From Deltaproteobacteria bacterium (lineage in GTDB: Bacteria; Myxococcota_A; UBA9042; PHBI01), in NCBI GenBank assembly GCA_020632715.1, contig JACKFA010000009.1, positions 248,001 to 312,000 on the forward strand: 64,000 nucleotides of DNA, in the 5' to 3' direction. Below are positions 1 through 7,911 of this stretch, piece by piece. How positions within the stretch are numbered: position 1 is the first letter of the stretch; each line of letters begins with the position of its first letter. A program made the position numbers and the translations under genes. The notes beneath the pieces are model-generated. The model did not search any database. It saw only the letters and a list, made by a program, of their open reading frames with translations, and was not told the origin of the DNA.

Positions 1-120
1 GCCTACGCGAAGAGCGTGCTGAAGCACCTCGCGCGCTACCGCGCCGCCTACCACGGCGAGCAGCACACCTACGTGAGCAACGAGCTCCGGCGCGAGTACC
101 TCCCCGAGCCGAACTACTGA
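1..120 (+). CDS. C-terminal end of an unknown protein (truncated by window edge)
   Basis: Frame 1 is open from the first base to a TGA at 118-120 and gives 39 residues, ending in ELRREYLPEPNY. The composition (many Arg, Tyr and Glu, with clear third-position GC bias) looks like a genuine coding end. The rest of the gene lies outside the window, so no function can be assigned. It is followed by a repeat-bearing intergenic region. Confidence 0.55.
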   Translation, partial: AYAKSVLKHLARYRAAYHGEQHTYVSNELRREYLPEPNY

Positions 121-190
121 GCCGGCGGCATTTCGTCGCGGAGCTCACCGCGTGGGGTCGCGCTCCCGGGGGTCTTCGGTTCTCGCGCAG

Positions 191-280
191 GGAGGCTCGC
201 GCAGAGGCGCAGAGCCGCAGAGGGCGCGAGCTGAGCGTGGTCTCTCTTGGCTCCTTCGCGCCTTGGCGCCTCTGCGCGAC
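191..280 (+). repeat. ~90 bp intergenic repeat, copy 1
   Basis: Imperfect inverted-repeat element. The left arm reads CGCGCAGAGGCGCAGAG and the right arm GGCGCCTCTGCGCGAC, around an internal spacer. Related copies lie at 326-415, 17781-17857 and, in opposite orientation, about 27786-27905. No coding potential is evident. It resembles dispersed REP/MITE-like elements. Confidence 0.8.
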
Positions 281-325
281 ACGACTCACGCGACCGCGCG
301 TCATCGCGGGGTGGTTGTCGCGAAC

Positions 326-415
326 GGAGGCTCGCGCAGAGGCGCAAAGCCGCAGAGGGCGCGAGCTGACCTCGATCTCTCCGGCCCCCTCTGCGCCTCT
401 GCGCCTCTGCGTGAC
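326..415 (+). repeat. ~90 bp intergenic repeat, copy 2
   Basis: Same element and orientation as the copy 135 bp upstream. The left arm starts GGAGGCTCGCGCAGAGGCGC and the right arm ends CTCTGCGCCTCTGCGTGAC. It is the closest relative of the inverted copy inside the broken vapC gene; similarity continues past the right arm into CGCGCCGAGAGTCGCCG. The rest of the 121-489 gap holds no gene I can support. Confidence 0.8.
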
Positions 416-489
416 ACCATCGACGCGCCGAGAGTCGCCGAGCGCGAGCGGCTTCCGCCAAGCGGCGCGCGACGCGCCCAGGGCCACAC

Positions 490-1653
490 TCAATCGGCCG
501 GCGGCGCCTCGCGCGCGACGAGCGCGCCTCCCTCGGCGGCGAACCAGCTCGCCACGCCCCCGCCGAGCGCCCCCGGGAACATGAGCTCGTCCCCGTCCTC
601 GTAGACGACCACCGCGACCGCCGACCACCCGAGCGCCTCGCCCGGCGCGCACACCTCGGGCGCCGCCGGCGCGGTCACGACGCGCACGGCCCCCTCCCCC
701 ATCACCCGCCCCGCCCCGTCCGGGCCGATGACCAGCGCCGTCTCCTCGTCGAGGCCGAGCCCGACCGGCGTCGCCCCGCCCCCACCGTCCGTCGCGAGCC
801 GCGCGACGAAGGCGACCAGCCGCCCCACGCGATCCCGCTGCCTCACGTGCGAGTCCGTCACGACGCCCGCGAGGGGCGCAAGCGCCACGAGCCCGGCGCC
901 GAGCGTCACGTCGCGGTCGTACGGGTCCGCGAGCGCCTCGGCCGAGGTCACCGTGCCGCGCTCCGCCGTGAACGCCCGCTCCCCGAGCATCGCGAGCCCG
1001 GCCGACGTCCCGCCGAGCACCGCCCCCCGCGCCCAGGCGTCCGCGAGCGCCGCCGTCAGCGCGCTCCCCGACCAGTCGCGCGCGTAGTCCCACTGATCGC
1101 CGCCCGCGATGAAGATCCCCTCGGCGCGCCGCACCCGCTCGGCCACCCAGGCGTCGTCCGCCTCCGCGCGCGTGTCGACCATCAGCGTCTCCACCGAGTC
1201 GACCCCGCCGATGTCCTCGAACAGGTAGTCGTTGTAGCCGTCCGCCCCGGACGCCCGCAGCACCACCACGTCGCCGCCCGCCACGAGCGGCACCCACCAG
1301 TCGAACGCCGCATCGACCTCGGCGCCGCCGCCCATCAGCACGAGCCCCGGCCCGCGCGGGGCCACGTCCCGGTCGGCGGGATCGCCCGTCGTGTACACGA
1401 CGAGCCCAGCCGGCGGCCCGAGCGGCGCCGCCGTGTCACGACCACCGTCCGCGTCGCCCCCGTCTCCCCCGTCGCCCGCGTCCCCCGCGACGACCTCGGC
1501 CGGGGCTGCGTCAGCGCCCCCCTGCCCGTCCGCCGCCTCGGTGTCGACGCCGTCCGCGTCCGCGCCGCCCCGCGCCCCGTCCGCGCCGCACGCGGCGAGG
1601 CCGAGCGCGAGCAGCGTCGCGCGCCACCAGCGTCCGCGGCGGGTCGGGCTCAG
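490..1653 (-). CDS. Lipoprotein with peptidase S51 (cyanophycinase-like) domain
   Basis: About 387 residues. The N-terminus has Arg residues, a hydrophobic stretch and a lipobox LAAC (Cys22), so a lipid-anchored exported protein is expected. An Asp/Gly-rich linker (about 25-75) follows. The rest carries S51 family hallmarks: GGDQ at about 184-187 and GGTSAG at 214-219, with Ser217 as the probable nucleophile. Family members are serine peptidases or cyanophycinases; the substrate here is unknown. The stop of the upstream lipoprotein gene overlaps the start. The only codon placing the lipobox correctly is a CTG at 1653-1651 inside CTGA, as no ATG, GTG or TTG lies nearby in frame. Function confidence is moderate; localisation is good. 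Confidence 0.8.
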   Translation of the reverse strand: MSPTRRGRWWRATLLALGLAACGADGARGGADADGVDTEAADGQGGADAAPAEVVAGDAGDGGDGGDADGGRDTAAPLGPPAGLVVYTTGDPADRDVAPRGPGLVLMGGGAEVDAAFDWWVPLVAGGDVVVLRASGADGYNDYLFEDIGGVDSVETLMVDTRAEADDAWVAERVRRAEGIFIAGGDQWDYARDWSGSALTAALADAWARGAVLGGTSAGLAMLGERAFTAERGTVTSAEALADPYDRDVTLGAGLVALAPLAGVVTDSHVRQRDRVGRLVAFVARLATDGGGGATPVGLGLDEETALVIGPDGAGRVMGEGAVRVVTAPAAPEVCAPGEALGWSAVAVVVYEDGDELMFPGALGGGVASWFAAEGGALVAREAPPAD

Positions 1654-3761
1654 AAGCGCGCGCCGTCCCGCTTCGCGCCGGGCGTCGGGCCCGTCACGTC
1701 GAAGGCGTCGCCCTTGTCGCCGTCCACCGCGCGCTGGAGCGACTCTCCCTTCTCGACCTCGGCGCCGTACTTCACGAGCGCCACGGCGCGCCCGTCGACG
1801 TCCACGAGCTTCACCTCGTCGCCGCCGTTGTTGAGCCCGAGCCGCCCCGTGCTCGCCGTCTGGACGAGCGTCGTCCCCGCCTCGAGCCCGGGCGCCCCGC
1901 CGCCGAACACGACCACCGCCCCGCCCGGGGCGAGCACCGACTTCGCCGGGAAGACGTGCCGCACGCCGACCGCGTCGGACACCGACCAGCCCGCGAGGTC
2001 CACCTCGACCGCGCTCGCGTTCACGATCTCCACGAACTCGTCGTTCGTCCCGGAGACCACCCCGTCGCCGTTCGTGTCCGTCGCCGGGTTCGGGTGGATC
2101 TCGTTCACGAGCACCACCACCGGCTCCTCGACCGGCGCCGCGCACGAGAGCGACGACGGCACGCACAGCGACTGCGTCAGGTAGCCGCCCGTCTGGACGT
2201 TCCGGCACTCGCGCCCAGCGCCGCACCCGGTCGACGCCGTGCAGATCGCCGCGCACCCCTTCTTGCCGTCCTTCATCCCCACGCACTGCATGCCGTCACC
2301 GCAGTCCGCGTGGCGGCTACAGGTCTTGCAGCTCGCGGCGAGGTCCGCCCACGGGTGCACCGTCGGGTTGTCGTCGATGCCGTGCACGCCGTACATCGTC
2401 GTGAACCAGGAGCTGTTCCCGTCGAGCCGCTTCAGGAGCTCCGCGTAGCGCACCGGCGTCGCCTCGCGCGCCTGCTCTCCGAAGAGCGCCGCGAGGATGC
2501 TCGTGACCGTGGCCGGCGTCGACGCGTTCGAGAAGCTCGTCGTCGTGAGCACGTCGAGGTCCTCGAGGCCGTCCTTCGTCGGGTTGTCGTAGAACGCCTG
2601 CCCGAGCGCGTACGTGTCGCAGCCCTCGGCCACGATGAGCTGGTAGTGCCCCGTGTTGAGCGGCACGTCGACGAGCTCGCTGTCGTCGAGGTCCCCCTCG
2701 GACGTCATGCGCCAGTTGGCGAGCGCGAACCCGTAGAACGGGCCCGAGTGGCCGCTGAACACGACGACCTCGCGCTTCTCGAGGCTCTCGAGCATGTCCT
2801 TCTCGAGCTGCCGCCCGCCGGCCGCCGTGTCCGGGTCCGTGTCGAGGCCCTTCTGCCCCCAGAAGAGGCTCACCTCGACCGCGACGTCCTTGCCGTGCCA
2901 GCGCACCGTCTTCGTGAGCGGCCCGGAGTCATGACGCAGCGCGTCATAGCCCGCGACCGGCGACTTGAAGCCGCGCGCCACGAGCCAGTCGTAGACCGAG
3001 CGCGAGTGCTTCTCGTGGTAGCTCGCGTGGTAGTCCCAGCCGAAGTGGACGCCCACCGTGACCTTGCCGTCCTCGAAGAGGCGCGCCTGATCGATCCACG
3101 CGTCCGTGCTCGCCGTCTCCGGCTTGATCGTGAGCCGCACGACCTCCTTCCGGTCGTCGCTCACCTTGGTCGGGTCGAACTCACCCCACGGCGACGACCG
3201 GTACCACTCGGCGTCCGTCTCGAGGCGCTGCATCTCCTCGTTGCCGATCTTGCCGACGATGAGGTCGAACTCCCACGTGCCCGAGCCCGTCGACGTCGCG
3301 TCCGGGATGGCCTTGATGAGGTCGATCTGACCGCCGAGCTCCTGCCGGAACGAGAAGCGCCACGTGAGGTCGTCGACCTGCTCGAGCGCGAGGTCCTCCC
3401 ACGAGCCGTTCTTCGTGAGCGCGCGGAAGCCGCCGTACGAGTCGTTCGCGCCGTGCTCCTTGTCGACCATGTACTGGCTCAGGAACCAGCCGATGACGAC
3501 CTGCTTGTACGGCACGAGGCGCTTCACCTCGGCCTCGCGCGCCTCGACCGACTTCGCCGCCCACGACGAGCCGAGCGTGATCGAGGTCGTCCCCTCGACG
3601 TAGTACTCGCGCGCCGAGAGGCTGTAGAAGTCGTCGGCCTTGCCGGCCTCCACGACCTGCCCGACGGGAGCCTCGTCCTCGGGCGTCGTGGTGCCGCTGT
3701 CGCAGGCGGCGACGGGCAGCGCGAGGCAGAGCGTCGTGAAGAGGGCGAGGCGGCGCGTCAT
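1650..3761 (-). CDS. Secreted lipoprotein with Cys-rich segment and C-terminal lamin-tail domain
   Basis: 703 residues. The start at 3761 is preceded by AGGAG and gives signal peptide plus lipobox VAAC (Cys20). A large central part (about 40-480) is not a family I recognise with certainty. It contains SGHSG (His338) and, 43 residues later, EGCDTY (Cys381), spaced like the His/Cys dyad of caspase-fold (clan CD) peptidases. A Cys-rich segment (about 485-545) precedes a lamin-tail domain (about 549-703, starting NEIHPNP and containing DEFVEIVN). Lamin-tail domains occur in many secreted bacterial proteins. It is coupled to the S51-like gene, so both probably act at the cell surface. The peptidase idea is inference only. 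Confidence 0.75.
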   Translation of the reverse strand: MTRRLALFTTLCLALPVAACDSGTTTPEDEAPVGQVVEAGKADDFYSLSAREYYVEGTTSITLGSSWAAKSVEAREAEVKRLVPYKQVVIGWFLSQYMVDKEHGANDSYGGFRALTKNGSWEDLALEQVDDLTWRFSFRQELGGQIDLIKAIPDATSTGSGTWEFDLIVGKIGNEEMQRLETDAEWYRSSPWGEFDPTKVSDDRKEVVRLTIKPETASTDAWIDQARLFEDGKVTVGVHFGWDYHASYHEKHSRSVYDWLVARGFKSPVAGYDALRHDSGPLTKTVRWHGKDVAVEVSLFWGQKGLDTDPDTAAGGRQLEKDMLESLEKREVVVFSGHSGPFYGFALANWRMTSEGDLDDSELVDVPLNTGHYQLIVAEGCDTYALGQAFYDNPTKDGLEDLDVLTTTSFSNASTPATVTSILAALFGEQAREATPVRYAELLKRLDGNSSWFTTMYGVHGIDDNPTVHPWADLAASCKTCSRHADCGDGMQCVGMKDGKKGCAAICTASTGCGAGRECRNVQTGGYLTQSLCVPSSLSCAAPVEEPVVVLVNEIHPNPATDTNGDGVVSGTNDEFVEIVNASAVEVDLAGWSVSDAVGVRHVFPAKSVLAPGGAVVVFGGGAPGLEAGTTLVQTASTGRLGLNNGGDEVKLVDVDGRAVALVKYGAEVEKGESLQRAVDGDKGDAFDVTGPTPGAKRDGARF

Positions 3762-3850
3762 GGCGGGCTCCTGTCTTCCGTTGTCGTCCGGGAGGAGGCC
3801 GCGCATATCACACGCCATCCCGGCCGCTCAACGAAAAGAACCCATGAAAC

Positions 3851-4195
3851 TCAGCCGCTTTCTTCGGGCACGTCGCGCAGATCGGGCGGCATCACCGCGA
3901 GGACCTCGACCACCATGTCGCTCTTCGGCCGCGCGCGGCAGCTGAGCCGCTCGCGGTCGCGGAAGCGCTTCCGGTGCCGGTCGCGGAGCTCGTGCTCGTC
4001 ACCCGTCGGCGGCGTCGCCTCCCCCGCGATCACGCGCACGCGACACGTGCCGCACTCCGCCTGCCCGCCGCAGGTCTGCGGCAGCTCGAGCTCGATCATC
4101 TCCGCGTGCGCGAGCAGGTTCAGGCGCGCGTAGCCGTCGCACTCGACCCGCTCCCCGTCGGGCAGCACGAACGCGATCCGGAACTCGGGCGTCAT
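3851..4195 (-). CDS. Plant-type [2Fe-2S] ferredoxin
   Basis: 114 residues. The cluster motif is C-x5-C-x2-C (CGGQAECGTC) with a fourth Cys in RLSCRARP, as in [2Fe-2S] ferredoxins of plant/adrenodoxin fold. It should be a soluble single-electron carrier; the redox partner is not evident. It is the last gene of a coupled minus-strand run with a pfkB-like gene and a lipoprotein. A GTG at 4201 overlapping the preceding TGA (GTGA) is an equally plausible start, two codons upstream of the ATG used here. Between the cluster loop and the last Cys there is a charged stretch (EHELRDRHRKRFRDRE). Confidence 0.85.
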   Translation of the reverse strand: MTPEFRIAFVLPDGERVECDGYARLNLLAHAEMIELELPQTCGGQAECGTCRVRVIAGEATPPTGDEHELRDRHRKRFRDRERLSCRARPKSDMVVEVLAVMPPDLRDVPEESG

Positions 4196-4197
4196 GG

Positions 4198-5085
4198 TCA
4201 CGCGACCACCCGCCTCGCCCGCCGCCGCCACGCGAGGAGCCCCGCGAGCCCGAGCGCCAGCGCCACCCCGTCGCCGCCGCCCGCGCCCCCGGCGCCGCAC
4301 TCGCAGCCGCCGGTCGCCCGGCACTCGGCCGTCGCCGGGAGCGGCTCGTAGCCGAGCCCCGGCGCGCACACCGGCGAGAACACCGCGTCGCGCAGGGTCT
4401 CCGTGACCACGGCCACCTCGTAGCAGCCGTCGAGGAAGAGATCCGTCTCGGCGCTGATGACGTCCTCCCCGTCCCACACGACCGGCACGACCCCGACCGG
4501 GTCGCGCGTCGGCCCGCACGCGTCGTTCCCGAGGGCGTCGACCGCCACGAGCAAGAGCTGCCCGCGGTAGCTGTCGCCCGCGAGCCCCGGCAGCGTGAGG
4601 ACGCTCCCGTCGACGCAGCCCGAGCCGCTGCAGCACACGCGGTCGCGCCCGTCGATCGGCGTCACGGCGACGTCGCCCGCGACGACGCCGGCCGGGCCGT
4701 CCTCCACGTCGATGCCGGTCGTGAAGGCGTCGGTCGCGACGACGCGCCCGAAGCCGTCGAGCACCTCGACCCGGTAGCGCGTGTCGGCGTCGAGGAGCAC
4801 GCTCGGCGCGAGCTCGAGCACGTCGCCGTAGGTCGTCGCGAAGAGCGTCTCGAGGCCGGGCACCTCGACGTCGCCCGGGTCGAGGAGGCGGACGCTGCTG
4901 TCGTCGGCGCGCCCGCCCGAGAGCACCCGGACGACCGCGTTCCGCGGCACGTCGCCGCCGCCCGAGGGGAAGATCACGACGGCGCCGTCGGGCACATCGC
5001 AGATGCTCGGCGTGCCCGCCCCCGTGCAGCCGGAGACCGCGAGGAGGGACCACAACGCGACCGCCGCGAGGCGCGCTCGACTCAC
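4198..5085 (-). CDS. Lipoprotein with MYXO-CTERM-like C-terminal sorting tail
   Basis: 295 residues starting at a GTG that overlaps the upstream stop (GTGA). The N-terminus has a signal peptide with lipobox VSGC. The body is beta-rich (Ig/fibronectin-like spacing of Val, Thr and Gly) with several Cys, including CCSGSGC. The C-terminus has a Cys/Gly-rich segment (CECGAGGAGGG), a hydrophobic stretch (ALALGLAGLLAW) and then RRRARR. This is the pattern of C-terminal sorting/anchoring signals common in Myxococcota. A dual N-terminal lipobox and C-terminal sorting tail is characteristic of surface proteins there. No enzymatic domain is recognised. Confidence 0.75.
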   Translation of the reverse strand: MSRARLAAVALWSLLAVSGCTGAGTPSICDVPDGAVVIFPSGGGDVPRNAVVRVLSGGRADDSSVRLLDPGDVEVPGLETLFATTYGDVLELAPSVLLDADTRYRVEVLDGFGRVVATDAFTTGIDVEDGPAGVVAGDVAVTPIDGRDRVCCSGSGCVDGSVLTLPGLAGDSYRGQLLLVAVDALGNDACGPTRDPVGVVPVVWDGEDVISAETDLFLDGCYEVAVVTETLRDAVFSPVCAPGLGYEPLPATAECRATGGCECGAGGAGGGDGVALALGLAGLLAWRRRARRVVA

Positions 5086-6035
5086 GACGCGGCCCCGGCG
5101 AGCTCGCGCGTCAGCCGGTCGAAGCTCCCGCGCGCGCCGCCCCGGCACGCCTCGAGCGCGGCGAGGGCCCCCCGCGCGGCGGCCTCGAGCCCGTCGCCCG
5201 CGGCGAGCCCAGCGACGAGCGCCCCGTCGAAGGCGGCGGGCGGCCACACCGCGTCGTTCCCGAGCGGCTCGGCCTCGGCGGCCTCGAGGCGCGCGACGCG
5301 CCCCCCCTCGCCGATGACCGCGCCCCGCCCGGAGTCGCGCACGACCACGCGGCGGACGCCCCGGTGGAGGGCCGCGCGCGCGGCGTCGGCGGCGCCCGCC
5401 TGGCCGAGGAGCTTGCCGCTCGCGTAGGGCGCCCCGATGACGAGCACGTCCGTCAGCGGCAGGAGCGCGTCGAACGCGGCCTGGGCCGCGCGATCGCCGT
5501 CCGGGCCCGGCCAGAGGCCGGCGCGCAGGCTCGGGTCGAAGACGGTCTGGACGCCCGCGGCGCGCGCGTGCTCGAAGGCGCGCAAGATCGCCGCCGACGG
5601 GCTCGGGCCGAGCGCCTGCGTCGCCCCCGACGCGAAGAGCGCGCGGGCGCGGCCGTAGGGGAGGCCGTCGACGTCGGAGTCGTCGAGCTGTGCTGCGACG
5701 CTCCCCTCGCGGTAGGCGACCGCGCGATGCGGCCCGTCCGCGCGCGAGGCGAGGACGAGCGCGTTCCGGCCGTGGCAGCGGCGCGCGAAGTCGAGGTGGA
5801 GCCCCTCGGCCTCCCACGACTCGAGGAGCCAGTCGCCGAAGACGTCGTCGCCGACGCGCGTGACGAAGGCCGTGGCGGCGCCGAGGCGCGCGGCCTGCAC
5901 CGCGGCGATGAGGGCGTCGCCGCGCTGGTCGCGGGCGAGGGTGTCCGCGCGCACGAGCGGCGCGTCGGCGACGAGCGCGACCGAGGCGTCACCGATGACG
6001 AGGGCGTGGAGATCGCGGCTCGCGAGGGCATCCAT
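5082..6035 (-). CDS. PfkB-family sugar-kinase-like protein lacking the GAGD catalytic motif
   Basis: 317 residues, the usual PfkB length. The fold is recognisable: substrate-side region with GxxG-type turns (about 50-70), DPSLRAGLWPG (168-178, as in 2-keto-3-deoxygluconokinase-like proteins) and a C-terminal helix AFDGALVAGLAAG (268-280). Where family members carry D-T-T-G-A-G-D-A-F (anion hole and catalytic Asp), this protein has D261-A-V-W-P-P-A-A-F269. The Gly residues and the catalytic Asp are replaced, so kinase activity is doubtful. The start at 6035 suits the family N-terminus. The gene is translationally coupled to the downstream lipoprotein gene by GTGA. Confidence 0.85.
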   Translation of the reverse strand: MDALASRDLHALVIGDASVALVADAPLVRADTLARDQRGDALIAAVQAARLGAATAFVTRVGDDVFGDWLLESWEAEGLHLDFARRCHGRNALVLASRADGPHRAVAYREGSVAAQLDDSDVDGLPYGRARALFASGATQALGPSPSAAILRAFEHARAAGVQTVFDPSLRAGLWPGPDGDRAAQAAFDALLPLTDVLVIGAPYASGKLLGQAGAADAARAALHRGVRRVVVRDSGRGAVIGEGGRVARLEAAEAEPLGNDAVWPPAAFDGALVAGLAAGDGLEAAARGALAALEACRGGARGSFDRLTRELAGAAS

Positions 6036-6097
6036 GGCCCGCGGACGATCGCACCTCGGCGCCCCACTGGCAAGGCGGACGGGCCGCCCGCGGCGCG

Positions 6098-6127
6098 TTG
6101 ACACGCCCGCGCCGTAGCACCTCTAAT
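6098..6127 (+). promoter_or_regulatory. Sigma-70-type promoter for the HIT gene
   Basis: TTGACA at 6098-6103 and TCTAAT at 6122-6127 are separated by 18 bp, in the 120 bp gap between divergent genes. The -10 overlaps the first possible ATG (6126), so transcripts should begin near 6134. This favours the downstream GTG start at 6156. Confidence 0.5.
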
Positions 6128-6155
6128 GAGCGCCGTCACCACCGACGGAGCCCCC

Positions 6156-6491
6156 GTGAGCACCATCTTCGGCAAGATCATCCGGCGCGAGATCCCGGCG
6201 ACGATCGTCTACGAGGACGACCGCGCCCTCGCCTTCGAGGACATCAACCCCGCCGCCCCCTTCCACGTCCTGGTCATCCCGAAGCAGGAGATCGTGAACG
6301 TCGGGAGCCTCGCCGAGGGCGACGCCGCGCTCGTGGGGCACCTCCTCCGGGTGTGCGGGAAGGTCGCCGAGGAGGCCGGCCTGAGCGACTTCCGCGTCGT
6401 CACCAACAGCGGCGAGGGCGCCGGCCAGTCCGTGTTCCACCTGCACTTCCACGTGCTCGGCGGGCGCGCCCTCAAGTGGCCGCCGGGCTGA
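6156..6491 (+). CDS. HIT-family (HINT-like) nucleotide hydrolase
   Basis: 111 residues. The N-terminus STIFGKIIRREIPATIVYED is the usual start of HINT/PKCI-type proteins, and the histidine triad is HLHFH near the C-terminus. Such proteins hydrolyse purine nucleoside phosphoramidates (AMP-lysine-like substrates) and are cytosolic dimers. The GTG at 6156 is chosen because it has GGAG five bases upstream and matches the family start. An ATG at 6126 would add ten residues but overlaps the proposed -10 box. The HAD phosphatase gene follows after 10 bp, probably in the same transcript. Confidence 0.9.
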   Translation: MSTIFGKIIRREIPATIVYEDDRALAFEDINPAAPFHVLVIPKQEIVNVGSLAEGDAALVGHLLRVCGKVAEEAGLSDFRVVTNSGEGAGQSVFHLHFHVLGGRALKWPPG

Positions 6492-6501
6492 CGGATCCAC
6501 C

Positions 6502-7173
6502 ATGAGCCGCCGCCGCTTCGACCTCGTCGTCTTCGACCTCGACGGCACCCTCGTCGAGCACGACGAGCCCATCTGGAAGACGCTCCACGAGCGCCTCGGA
6601 AGCGATCCGGACCGCCGCCGGCAGGTCATCGGCGACGCCCTCGCCGGGCGCATCGACTACGCCGCCTGGTTCGCCGCCGACCTCGACATGCTCGGCCGCG
6701 CCGGCGCCACCCGCGACGCGATCCTCGACGTCGTGCGCGGCCTCCGCGCAACACCCGGCGCGGTGTCGCTGCTGCACCTCCTGAAGGGCCACGGGACGCG
6801 CGTCGCCATCCTGTCGGGCGCCGTCGACCTCCTCATCGACGCGCACCTCCCGGGGGTCGCGTTCGACGCCGTCCACATCAACCGCGTCCGCTTCGACGAC
6901 GCCGGCCGCATCGCCGGCGGCGAGGCCACCGCCTACGACCTCGAGCGGAAGGCCGACGGCCTGCGCGCCCTCGCCCACGAGTTCCGCGTGGACCTGTCGC
7001 GCGTGGCCTTCGTCGGCAACGGCGACAACGACCTCGAGGCCGCCGAGGCCGCGGGCTTCGCGGTCGCCTGGCGCGACGCCCCGGCCGCGCTCCGCGCCGT
7101 GTCGGACGTCTACGAGCCCGGCCCCGACCTGCTCGACCTCGTGCCGCACCTCATCGGGCACGATCCGTACTGA
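6502..7173 (+). CDS. HAD-superfamily hydrolase (phosphoserine-phosphatase-like)
   Basis: 223 residues. HAD motif I is FDLDGTLVE (residues 11-19, nucleophile Asp11), motif II is ILSG (about 98-101), and motif IV is FVGNGDNDLEAAEAAGF, the layout of subfamily I phosphatases such as SerB. The Lys of motif III is probably in DLERKADG. It is likely a small-molecule phosphatase; the substrate cannot be read from sequence. It lies 10 bp downstream of the HIT gene and its start has no strong Shine-Dalgarno, consistent with coupling. Confidence 0.88.
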   Translation: MSRRRFDLVVFDLDGTLVEHDEPIWKTLHERLGSDPDRRRQVIGDALAGRIDYAAWFAADLDMLGRAGATRDAILDVVRGLRATPGAVSLLHLLKGHGTRVAILSGAVDLLIDAHLPGVAFDAVHINRVRFDDAGRIAGGEATAYDLERKADGLRALAHEFRVDLSRVAFVGNGDNDLEAAEAAGFAVAWRDAPAALRAVSDVYEPGPDLLDLVPHLIGHDPY

Positions 7174-7203
7174 CGCCACGAGCCGGTCTGCCCAGGGCGT
7201 CGC

Positions 7204-7830
7204 TCACCCGCGCTCGGCGTCGAGCTCGCCGCAGTGGCAGACGACGTCCGCGTCGAGGCCGCGCACCGCGTGGAAGCGCTGGCGCGCGCCGCTCCCCGTC
7301 TCGCCGAGGTAGCCCGTGCGGACCAGGAAGCGGAGGACCGCGCGGACGGACTCGTGCTTCACGCCGCGGAAGGCCGTCAGGACCTCGCCGACCCGCGCCG
7401 GGCCGCGCTGCGCGACGTGCTCGTAGACCCGCTGGATGAGCGTGCGCTGGGCCGCGGTGGCGGCGAGCTGCTCCGCGTGGCGCTCGCGCAACACCTTGAG
7501 CTTGTTGCGGAAGCCGCTGATGGAGAGGTCGAAGCTCGCGGCCATGACCTCCTGGGAGACGCCGGCGCGCGACAGCGCGTGGGTGACCTCGAGCAGGAGG
7601 CGGTCCGCGACCTCGGCGAACCGCATCCGGACGGGGTCCTCGAGGGCCACCCCCACGAGCTGCTCGGCGATGACCGGGAAGGTCTCGTCGAGGAGCGCGT
7701 CGAGGCGCTGTGCGTCGCCGTCGGCGAGGGCGAGGGCGCCTTCGCAGCAGGCGCCGACGGGCGGGTTGACGGTGCGAGGACCGCGCGGGTCGCTCGGGCC
7801 CAGGACGTCGTGTGGCGTGTTCTCGTTCAT
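7204..7830 (-). CDS. Hypothetical protein with helix-turn-helix-like segment
   Basis: 208 residues, not recognised as a named family. An alpha-helical centre contains GVSQEVMAASFDLSISGFRN (about 90-110), which reads like a helix-turn-helix. A second wing-like region (about 135-185) has GEVLTAFRGVKHESVRAVL and GYLGETGSGARQRFHAV, typical of winged-helix DNA-binding proteins. The C-terminus carries CHCGE and there is an early CC pair, so metal binding is possible. Together these suggest a transcription regulator, by inference only. It stands alone between the HAD gene (convergent) and the menE end. Confidence 0.6.
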   Translation of the reverse strand: MNENTPHDVLGPSDPRGPRTVNPPVGACCEGALALADGDAQRLDALLDETFPVIAEQLVGVALEDPVRMRFAEVADRLLLEVTHALSRAGVSQEVMAASFDLSISGFRNKLKVLRERHAEQLAATAAQRTLIQRVYEHVAQRGPARVGEVLTAFRGVKHESVRAVLRFLVRTGYLGETGSGARQRFHAVRGLDADVVCHCGELDAERG

Positions 7831-7911
7831 GCCCTGGGGACCGGCCCGGGGCGTCGCGGTAAACCCGCCAGGGATCTGGTGGGTGCGGATTTCACCCGGA
7901 TCCCGCGCACG

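Noticed and set aside
1654..2286. Apparent 5' extension of the S51-like gene to 598 residues
   Set aside because: The extra part is Arg/Gly-rich and antiparallel to no family; it is the out-of-frame reading of the lamin-tail lipoprotein gene. The lipobox places the true start near 1653.
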